Assembly: GCF_001902145.1 (NCBI RefSeq)
Contig: NZ_MRST01000016.1
Span: 1-64,000, forward strand
From: Pseudomonas fluorescens
Lineage (GTDB): Bacteria > Pseudomonadota > Gammaproteobacteria > Pseudomonadales > Pseudomonadaceae
Direction of reading: 5' to 3'
Length of the DNA stretch: 64,000 bases
Shown: piece by piece, positions 57,463-64,000 of the stretch
Layout of the letters: the number at the start of each line of letters is the position of its first letter
How positions within the stretch are numbered: position 1 is the stretch's first letter
Made by a program: the position numbers and the translations under genes
Notes under the pieces: generated by a model
Database searches by the model: none
What the model was told of the DNA's origin: nothing
Seen by the model: the letters and a program-made list of their open reading frames with translations, nothing else

Positions 57463-57556
57463 CCCTGTGGGAGCGGGCTTGCTCGCGAATGCGGTGGTTC
57501 AGTAGCATTTCGGTGCCTGACACACCGCATTCGCGGGCAAGCCCGCTCCCACAGGG
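57463..57556. repeat. REP pair between prpF and prpD
   Basis: Inverted GGAGCGGGCTTGCTCGCGAA-type copies with GCGAA ends inward. Pairing extends beyond the cores (CCCTGTGGG at one end with CCCACAGGG at the other; GAATGCGGTG with CACCGCATTC inside). Confidence 0.9.
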
Positions 57557-57571
57557 GTTCTGTGTAGACCT

Positions 57572-58762
57572 TTAGAAGGCGTCGCCTGGAATGCGCACGT
57601 AGCCTTCCATCAGCACACGCGCACTGCGGCTCATGATGGCTTTTTTCACCACCCATTCACCGTTCACCTGGCTGGCCTCGGCCCCCACGCGCAAGGTGCC
57701 GGACGGGTGCCCGAAGCGCACGGCATTGCGCTCTACGCCGCCCGCCGCCAGGTTGACCAAGGTGCCGGAAATCGCCGCCGCGGTGCCAATCGCCACCGCC
57801 GCGGTGCCCATCATCGCGTGGTGCAGTTTGCCCATGGACAAGGCGCGCACCAGCAAATCCACATCGCCGGCCTTGATCGCCTTGCCGCTGGAGGCCACGT
57901 AATCGGCAGGCTTGGCGACGAACGCCACCTTGGGCGTGTGCTGGCGCTGGGCGGCGTCGTCCAGGTGTTTGATCAGGCCCATGCGCAACGCGCCATACGC
58001 CCGTACGGTCTCGAACATCGCCAGGGCCTTGGGGTCGCTGTTGATTGCGCCTTGCAGCTCGGTACCGGTGTAGCCCAGGTCTTGGGCATTGATGAAAATC
58101 GTCGGGATACCGGCGTTGATCAACGTGGCCTTGAAGGTACCGACGCCGGGTACCTCCAGGTCGTCGACGAGGTTGCCGGTGGGAAACATCGAACCCCCAC
58201 CGCCCTCTTCTTCCGCCGCCGGGTCCATGAATTCCAACTGCACTTCGGCGGCCGGGAAGGTCACGCCGTCCAGTTCAAAGTCGCCGGTTTCCTGCACCGC
58301 GCCGTCAGTGATCGGCACGTGGGCGATGATGGTCTTGCCGATATTGGCCTGCCACACCCGCACCACGGCCACGCCGTTATGGGGTACGCGGGCCGCATCG
58401 ACCAGGCCGGCGCTGATGGCGAACGAACCCACCGCCGCCGACAGGTTGCCGCAGTTGCCGCTCCAATCGACAAATGGCTTGTCGATGGAGACCTGGCCGA
58501 ACAGGTAATCCACGTCGTGATCGGCGCGGCTGCTTTTGGCCAGGATCACGGTCTTGCTGGTGCTCGAGGTGGCCCCACCCATGCCGTCGATCTGCTTGTC
58601 ATAGGGGTCGGGGCTGCCAATCACCCGCAGCAACAAGGCGTCGCGTGCAGGGCCCGGCACCTGTGCCGCTGCGGGCAGGTCCTGGAGGCTGAAGAACACG
58701 CCCTTGCTGGTGCCGCCACGCATGTAGGTGGCGGGGATCTTGATTTGCGCTACGTGTGCCAT
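57572..58762 (-). CDS. prpF: AcnD-accessory protein / aconitate isomerase PrpF
   Basis: A 396-residue protein of the PrpF family, needed with AcnD; related enzymes isomerise trans-2-methylaconitate to the cis form that AcnD or AcnB can hydrate. Family segments are IPATYMRGGTSKGVFF, GMGGATSSTSKTVIL, WSGNCGNLSAAVG and TGTELQGAINSD. It starts 11 bp after the acnD stop, so the two are co-translated. Confidence 0.95.
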   Translation of the reverse strand: MAHVAQIKIPATYMRGGTSKGVFFSLQDLPAAAQVPGPARDALLLRVIGSPDPYDKQIDGMGGATSSTSKTVILAKSSRADHDVDYLFGQVSIDKPFVDWSGNCGNLSAAVGSFAISAGLVDAARVPHNGVAVVRVWQANIGKTIIAHVPITDGAVQETGDFELDGVTFPAAEVQLEFMDPAAEEEGGGGSMFPTGNLVDDLEVPGVGTFKATLINAGIPTIFINAQDLGYTGTELQGAINSDPKALAMFETVRAYGALRMGLIKHLDDAAQRQHTPKVAFVAKPADYVASSGKAIKAGDVDLLVRALSMGKLHHAMMGTAAVAIGTAAAISGTLVNLAAGGVERNAVRFGHPSGTLRVGAEASQVNGEWVVKKAIMSRSARVLMEGYVRIPGDAF

Positions 58763-58773
58763 GGTTATCCTCT

Positions 58774-61368
58774 TCAGGCGGTCGCCTTTGATTCCAGGAA
58801 GTCCTGGGCGAAACGTTGCAACACGCCACCGGCCTCGTAGATCGACACTTCTTCGGCGGTGTCCAGGCGGCAGGTCACTGGCACCTCGACACGTTCGCCA
58901 TTCTTGCGGTTGATCACCAGGGTCAGTTGCGCACGCGGGGTGCGCTCGCCGACCACGTCATAGGTTTCACTGCCGTCGATCTTGAGGGTGTGGCGGTCGG
59001 TGCCTGGCAGGAATTCCAGCGGCAACACGCCCATGCCCACCAGGTTGGTGCGGTGGATGCGCTCGAAGCCTTCGGCGGCAATCGCTTCCACGCCGGCCAG
59101 GCGTACGCCCTTGGCCGCCCAGTCACGGGACGAACCTTGGCCATAGTCGGCGCCGGCGATGATGATCAGCGGTTGCTTGCGCTCCATGTAGGTTTCAATG
59201 GCTTCCCACATCCGCGTGACCTTGCCTTCCGGCTCGATACGCGCAAGAGAGCCCTGCTTGACCTTGCCGTTTTCCTGCACCATTTCGTTGAACAGTTTCG
59301 GGTTGGCGAAGGTGGCGCGCTGCGCCGTCAAATGGTCGCCCCTGTGGGTTGCGTAGGAGTTGAAGTCGACCTCGGGCAAGCCCATTTTCGCCAGGTACTC
59401 ACCGGCGGCGCTGTCGAGCATGATGGCGTTGGACGGCGACAGGTGGTCGGTGGTGATGTTGTCCGGCAGCACCGCCAGCGGGCGCATGCCCTTGAGTGGC
59501 CGTGCTCCGGCCAGCGCGCCTTCCCAGTAAGGTGGGCGGCGGATATAGGTGCTCTGCGGGCGCCAGTCATACAGCGGCGTGACTTTGGGGCCGGTGTCTT
59601 CGTGGATGGCGAACATCGGGATATACACCGCACGGAATTGCTCTGGCTTTACCGATGCCTTGACCACCGCGTCGATCTCTTCGTCGCTCGGCCAGATGTC
59701 TTGCAGGCGGATTTCCTTGCCGTCGGCGTCCAGGCCGAGCACGTCCTTTTCGATGTCGAAACGAATGGTGCCGGCAATCGCATAGGCCACCACCAGCGGC
59801 GGCGACGCCAGGAACGCTTGCTTGGCGTAAGGGTGAATGCGCCCGTCAAAGTTGCGGTTACCCGACAACACTGCGGTGGCGTACAGGTCGCGGTCGATGA
59901 TCTCTTGCTGGATCACCGGGTCGAGCGCGCCCGACATGCCGTTGCAGGTGGTGCAGGCAAAGGCCACCACGCCGAAGCCGAGTTTTTCCAGCTCATGGCC
60001 CAGCCCGGCTTCTTCCAGGTACATGGCCACGGTTTTCGAGCCCGGCGCCAGGGACGACTTGACCCACGGTTTGCGGGTCAGCCCCAGCTTGTTGGCGTTG
60101 CGTGCCAACAGGCCGGCGGCGATCACGTTGCGCGGGTTGCTGGTGTTGGTGCAACTGGTGATGGCGGCGATGATCACTGCGCCGTCGGGCATTTGCCCTG
60201 GCACGTCATCCCAGTGGCCGGCGATGCCTTTTGACGCCAGGTCGCGGGTGGCCAGACGGGCATGCGGGTTGCTCGGGCCCGCCATGTTGCGCACGACGCT
60301 GGAGAGGTCGAAGCTCAGGCTGCGCTCGTACTGCGCGCCTTTCAAGTCGTCGGCCCACAGGCCGGTGTGACGTGCGTATTGCTCGACCAGGGCGACTTGT
60401 TCGTCTTCGCGACCGGTGAGTTTGAGGTAGGCAATGGTTTGCGCGTCGATGTAGAACATCGCGGCGGTGGCGCCGTACTCCGGGGCCATGTTGGAGATGG
60501 TCGCACGGTCACCCAAGGTCAGTGCCGAAGCCCCTTCGCCGAAGAACTCCAGCCAGGCGCCGACCACCTTCTGCTGGCGCAGGAATTCGGTGAGCGCCAG
60601 CACCATATCGGTGGCGGTGATGCCCGGTTGCAGCTTGCCGGTCAATTCCACGCCCACGCTTTCCGGCAGGCGCATCCACGACGCACGGCCGAGCATCACG
60701 CTCTCGGCCTCCAGGCCGCCAACGCCGATGGCGATCACACCCAAGGCATCCACGTGGGGCGTATGGCTGTCGGTGCCGACACAGGTATCCGGGAAGGCCA
60801 CGCCATCACGCACTTGAATCACCGGGGACATTTTCTCCAGGTTGATCTGGTGCATGATGCCGTTGCCCGGCGGGATCACATCGACGTTCTTGAAGGCCTT
60901 TTTGGTCCACTCGATAAAGTGGAAACGGTCTTCGTTGCGACGGTCTTCAATGGCGCGGTTTTTTTCGAACGCTTGCGGGTCAAAGCCACCGGCCTCGACG
61001 GCCAGGGAATGGTCGACGATCAGTTGGGTGGGCACCACCGGGTTGACCTGCGCCGGGTCGCCGCCCTGCTGGGCGATGGCATCACGCAGGCCGGCAAGGT
61101 CGACCAAGGCGGTCTGGCCGAGGATGTCATGGCACACCACGCGGGCCGGGAACCATGGGAAGTCGAGGTCGCGCTTGCGCTCGATCAGTTGGCTCAGGGA
61201 CGCGTCGAGGGTGGCCGGGTCGCAACGGCGCACCAGGTTCTCCGCGAGGACGCGCGAGGTGTAGGGCAACGTGGCGTAGGCGCCGGGGGTGATTGCCTCG
61301 ACAGCCGCACGGGCGTCGAAGAAATCCAGGCGGCTGCCGGGGAGTGGTTTGCGAAAATCAGTGTTCAT
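58774..61368 (-). CDS. acnD: Fe/S-dependent 2-methylcitrate dehydratase AcnD
   Basis: An 864-residue aconitase-superfamily enzyme that dehydrates 2-methylcitrate. The [4Fe-4S] cysteines lie in AAITSCTNTSNPRN and FACTTCNGMSG; the substrate-binding region DGRIHPYAKQAFLASPPLVVAYAIAG and the swivelling C-terminal domain (DYGQGSSRDWAAKGVRL) are complete. It lies between prpC and prpF, the arrangement typical of the AcnD/PrpF variant of the cycle. Confidence 0.95.
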   Translation of the reverse strand: MNTDFRKPLPGSRLDFFDARAAVEAITPGAYATLPYTSRVLAENLVRRCDPATLDASLSQLIERKRDLDFPWFPARVVCHDILGQTALVDLAGLRDAIAQQGGDPAQVNPVVPTQLIVDHSLAVEAGGFDPQAFEKNRAIEDRRNEDRFHFIEWTKKAFKNVDVIPPGNGIMHQINLEKMSPVIQVRDGVAFPDTCVGTDSHTPHVDALGVIAIGVGGLEAESVMLGRASWMRLPESVGVELTGKLQPGITATDMVLALTEFLRQQKVVGAWLEFFGEGASALTLGDRATISNMAPEYGATAAMFYIDAQTIAYLKLTGREDEQVALVEQYARHTGLWADDLKGAQYERSLSFDLSSVVRNMAGPSNPHARLATRDLASKGIAGHWDDVPGQMPDGAVIIAAITSCTNTSNPRNVIAAGLLARNANKLGLTRKPWVKSSLAPGSKTVAMYLEEAGLGHELEKLGFGVVAFACTTCNGMSGALDPVIQQEIIDRDLYATAVLSGNRNFDGRIHPYAKQAFLASPPLVVAYAIAGTIRFDIEKDVLGLDADGKEIRLQDIWPSDEEIDAVVKASVKPEQFRAVYIPMFAIHEDTGPKVTPLYDWRPQSTYIRRPPYWEGALAGARPLKGMRPLAVLPDNITTDHLSPSNAIMLDSAAGEYLAKMGLPEVDFNSYATHRGDHLTAQRATFANPKLFNEMVQENGKVKQGSLARIEPEGKVTRMWEAIETYMERKQPLIIIAGADYGQGSSRDWAAKGVRLAGVEAIAAEGFERIHRTNLVGMGVLPLEFLPGTDRHTLKIDGSETYDVVGERTPRAQLTLVINRKNGERVEVPVTCRLDTAEEVSIYEAGGVLQRFAQDFLESKATA

Positions 61369-61432
61369 CGTCAGGACTCGGTCACGGTAAGTGCAAAAGA
61401 AGCCGGATCCAGAGTTGGAATGAGACCTAAAT

Positions 61433-61521
61433 GTGGGAGCGGGCTTGCTCGCGAAAGCGGCGTGTCATTCAACACACTCGGCGACTGTTACACCGCATTC
61501 GCGAGCAAGCCCGCTCCCACA
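61433..61521. repeat. REP pair between prpC and acnD
   Basis: Inverted GGAGCGGGCTTGCTCGCGAA-type copies, GCGAA ends inward, spacer about 40 bp, within the prp operon. Confidence 0.9.
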
Positions 61522-61556
61522 CTTTGATCGGGTTTCCAGCCCGAGATAGTAGTTTT

Positions 61557-62684
61557 TCAGCGACGTTCGATTGGCACGAACTTGCGCTGCTCAACGCCGG
61601 TGTACTCGGCGCTCGGACGGATGATGCGGTTGTTGGCGCGCTGCTCGAACACATGCGCAGCCCAGCCGGTCAGGCGCGAGCATACGAAGATCGGCGTGAA
61701 CAACTTGGTCGGGATGCCCATGAAGTGGTACGCCGAGGCATGGTAGAAATCGGCGTTAGGAAACAGCTTCTTCTGTTCCCACATGGTCTTGTCGATGGCT
61801 TCGGAGACCGGGAACAACACGGTGTCGCCCACTTCGTCAGCGAGTTTTTTCGACCAGCCTTTGATCACCTCATTGCGAGGATCGCTGTCTTTATAGATCG
61901 CGTGGCCAAAGCCCATGATCTTGTCTTTGCGCGCCAACATGCCAAGGGTGCCTTCAACCGCTTCCTGGGCCGAGGAGAAACGCTCGATCATTTCCATCGC
62001 CGCTTCGTTGGCACCGCCATGCAGCGGGCCGCGCAGGGAGCCGATGGCAGCGGTGACGCAGGAATACAGGTCGGACAATGTCGATGCACACACCCGTGCG
62101 GTGAAGGTCGAAGCGTTGAATTCGTGTTCGGCGTAGAGGATCAGTGACACGTTCATCACTTTGACGTGCAACTCGCTCGGCTTCTTGCCATGCAGCAGGT
62201 GCAGGAAGTGGCCACCGATGCTCGGCTCGTCGGTCACGCAGTCGATGCGCTGGCCGTCGTGGCTGAAGCGATACCAGTAGCACATGATCGCCGGGAACGC
62301 GGCGAGCAGGCGGTCGGTGACATCGCGCTGCACGCTGAAGTCTTTCTCCGGCTCGATATTGCCCAGGAACGAGCAACCGGTGCGCATCACGTCCATCGGG
62401 TGGGCGTCGGCGGGGATGCGTTCGAGCACTTCTTTCAGGGCCTGGGGCAGGTCACGCAGTTTGCCCAGCTTGTTGCTGTAGGTGGCCAGTTCGGCCTGGG
62501 TTGGCAATTCGCCGTACAGCAGCAGGTAGGCGACTTCTTCAAATTGTGCGTCGGCGGCCAGCTCACGCACGTCGTAGCCACGATAGGTCAGGCCGGCGCC
62601 GGCCTGGCCCACAGTGGACAGTGCAGTCTGCCCGGCGACCTGGCCACGCAGGCCAGCACCACTCAATACTTTTGCTTGTGCCAT
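61557..62684 (-). CDS. prpC: 2-methylcitrate synthase
   Basis: A 375-residue citrate-synthase-family enzyme that condenses propionyl-CoA with oxaloacetate. The catalytic regions SLRGPLHGGANEAAM (histidine), MGFGHAIYKDSDPRN (histidine) and the C-terminal aspartate segment are present. The opening GLRGQVAGQTALSTVGQAGAGLTYRGYDV is that of the short PrpC type rather than GltA. Flanked by REP pairs on both sides. Confidence 0.96.
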   Translation of the reverse strand: MAQAKVLSGAGLRGQVAGQTALSTVGQAGAGLTYRGYDVRELAADAQFEEVAYLLLYGELPTQAELATYSNKLGKLRDLPQALKEVLERIPADAHPMDVMRTGCSFLGNIEPEKDFSVQRDVTDRLLAAFPAIMCYWYRFSHDGQRIDCVTDEPSIGGHFLHLLHGKKPSELHVKVMNVSLILYAEHEFNASTFTARVCASTLSDLYSCVTAAIGSLRGPLHGGANEAAMEMIERFSSAQEAVEGTLGMLARKDKIMGFGHAIYKDSDPRNEVIKGWSKKLADEVGDTVLFPVSEAIDKTMWEQKKLFPNADFYHASAYHFMGIPTKLFTPIFVCSRLTGWAAHVFEQRANNRIIRPSAEYTGVEQRKFVPIERR

Positions 62685-62733
62685 GGTTCTTCTCCAATTT
62701 TGTAATTATTCAGGGAGCCGTCCAGCTCACACC

Positions 62734-62835
62734 CTGTAGGAGCGAGCTTGCTCGCGAAAAACGCAAGGGCATCGCGTTTCTCCAGGTTTCCCGCGTTATC
62801 GTTGGCGATCTTCGCGAGCAAGCTCGCTCCTACAG
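62734..62835. repeat. REPIN of the GGAGCGAGC family between prpB and prpC
   Basis: Inverted GGAGCGAGCTTGCTCGCGAA ends and a diverged spacer containing CGTTATCGTTGGCGATC. Same orientation as the copies at 15.4 and 21.4 kb. Confidence 0.9.
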
Positions 62836-62840
62836 TGCAA

Positions 62841-63734
62841 TTACTTTTTCGCGGCGAACAGCGCGTCGAGCTTCTGCTCGAAGGTGTGGTAGTCGATGCG
62901 ATCGTAAAGCTCCATGCGCGTTTGCATGGTGTCGATCACGTTCTGCTGGGTACCGTCGCGACGAATCGCGGTGTAGACATTCTCGGCAGCCTTGTTCATG
63001 GCACGGAAGGCCGAGAGCGGGTACAGCACAATGGAAACATCCGCAGATTTCAACTGTTCGGTGGTGTACAGCGGTGTGGCGCCGAACTCGGTGATGTTCG
63101 CCAGGATCGGCGCCTTTACGCGGGAGGCGAACAGCTTGTACATCTCCAGTTCAGTGATAGCTTCCGGGAACACCATGTCGGCACCGGCCTCGATGCACGC
63201 AGCGGCACGCTCCAGGGCGGACTCCAGTCCCTCGACCGCCAGGGCGTCGGTGCGCGCCATGATCACGAAGCTGTCATCGGTGCGCGCATCCACGGCGGCC
63301 TTGATGCGGTCGACCATTTCCTGCTGGGACACGATTTCTTTGTTCGGGCGATGACCACAGCGCTTGGCGCCGACCTGATCTTCGATATGGATGGCGGCGG
63401 CACCGAACTTGATCATCGACTTGACGGTACGCGCCACGTTGAACGCCGAGGAGCCGAAACCGGTGTCCACGTCCACCAGCAGCGGCAGGTCGCATACATC
63501 GGTGATGCGGCGCACGTCGGTGAGCACGTCATCCAGGCCGGTGATGCCCAGGTCCGGCACGCCGAGAGAGCCGGCGGCTACACCACCACCTGACAGATAA
63601 ATCGCCTTGAAGCCGGCGCGCTTGGCCAACAGTGCGTGGTTGGCGTTGATGGCACCCACCACTTGCAGGGGCTGTTCGTTGGCAACGGCGTCACGGAAAC
63701 GCTGGCCGGGAGTGCTGTTGTTTTTGGAACTCAT
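62841..63734 (-). CDS. prpB: 2-methylisocitrate lyase
   Basis: A 297-residue enzyme that splits 2-methylisocitrate into pyruvate and succinate. The isocitrate-lyase superfamily signature KRCGHRPNK (catalytic cysteine) and the magnesium site VDVDTGFG / HIEDQ are present. It is the first enzyme gene of the operon; its ATG overlaps the stop of the upstream regulator by 4 bp (ATGA). Confidence 0.96.
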   Translation of the reverse strand: MSSKNNSTPGQRFRDAVANEQPLQVVGAINANHALLAKRAGFKAIYLSGGGVAAGSLGVPDLGITGLDDVLTDVRRITDVCDLPLLVDVDTGFGSSAFNVARTVKSMIKFGAAAIHIEDQVGAKRCGHRPNKEIVSQQEMVDRIKAAVDARTDDSFVIMARTDALAVEGLESALERAAACIEAGADMVFPEAITELEMYKLFASRVKAPILANITEFGATPLYTTEQLKSADVSIVLYPLSAFRAMNKAAENVYTAIRRDGTQQNVIDTMQTRMELYDRIDYHTFEQKLDALFAAKK

Positions 63735-64000
63735 GACTCACCTCGTGATGAAGGAGCACCGTCCGGGAAGTGACGGGCAATGTTGCGTTTGGAGGCGCCG
63801 ATATGCCGGCGCATCAACAGTTCGGCCAGTTCACCGTCGCGATCGGCAATCGCGTCCAGAATGCGGTGATGCTCGGCAAAGGCCTGGCGTGGACGATTGG
63901 GGGTGGCGGAGAACTGGATGCGGTACATGCGCACCAATTGGTACAGCTCGCCGCAGAGCATTTGGGTGAGGGTGCGGTTACCAGCGCCTTGAATGATGCG
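63731..64000 (-). CDS. GntR-family regulator of the prp operon (C-terminal part)
   Basis: The reading frame runs off the right edge; only the last 89 or so residues are seen ([26 protein letters not shown] ... [17 protein letters not shown]). They match the end of an FCD domain, so this is a FadR/PrpR-type GntR regulator, probably responding to a methylcitrate-cycle intermediate. The 4-bp overlap with prpB shows that it is in the same transcript. Confidence 0.85.
   Translation of the reverse strand, partial: RIIQGAGNRTLTQMLCGELYQLVRMYRIQFSATPNRPRQAFAEHHRILDAIADRDGELAELLMRRHIGASKRNIARHFPDGAPSSRGES

Overview
The window reads as a chromosomal segment of a Pseudomonas of the fluorescens group. 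The gene order ligA-zipA-smc, nasST-nasA-nirBD-nasC-cobA-oprF-sigX-cmpX-crfX-cmaX-rraA-ppsA/ppsR and prpBC-acnD-prpF-prpD is that of Pseudomonas. The DNA is GC-rich, and copies of the fluorescens-type REP sequence (core GGAGCGGGCTTGCTCGCGAA or GGAGCGAGCTTGCTCGCGAA) lie between many genes. I see no tRNA, rRNA, CRISPR array, prophage or intact insertion sequence.

Layout. Positions 1-7.9 kb (minus strand): a GntR regulator coupled to smc, then zipA and ligA. 8.1-16.7 kb: purine degradation (xdhA, xdhB, xdhC, guaD), a second GntR regulator and a BenE-type transporter. 16.7-25.6 kb: yggL, dacB (PBP4-type), a CHASE/PAS/GGDEF protein, rlmL(K), rmf with a structured leader, and pyrD. 25.7-27.9 kb: four small minus-strand genes that look like the remnant of an SPI-1-type type III secretion island (IagB-like transglycosylase, HilA-like DNA-binding domain, SpoA domain, secretin without its barrel). 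28-39.4 kb: nitrate assimilation, namely the NasS/NasT sensor pair, nitrate transporter, a PP2C-kinase fusion, nirB, nirD, nitrate reductase and cobA (the siroheme precursor for NirB). Three sigma-54 promoters here are each followed by an ANTAR-type hairpin and an intrinsic terminator. 39.4-43.9 kb: oprF-sigX-cmpX-crfX-cmaX envelope group and rraA. 44.1-48.6 kb: an alpha/beta hydrolase, ppsA and divergent ppsR.

48.7-55.8 kb holds the most unusual locus. A MocR-type regulator is divergent from an EamA exporter, which is followed by one 620-residue protein fusing a JAMM protease, a ubiquitin-like sulfur carrier, an E1/MoeB enzyme and a rhodanese. Next come a cysteine-synthase-like enzyme, a serine acetyltransferase with an unassigned C-terminal extension, and an AlaX-type tRNA editing protein. 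In one operon this matches the parts of the actinobacterial CysO-CysM-Mec route, in which sulfur is carried on a protein thiocarboxylate, and suggests synthesis and export of cysteine or a related amino acid.

55.9-64 kb: the methylcitrate cycle operon (regulator, prpB, prpC, acnD, prpF, prpD), interrupted by REP pairs; the regulator runs off the right edge.

Start codons were chosen by eye from Shine-Dalgarno sequences and family N-termini. Family assignments are from recognition of motifs, not from searches.
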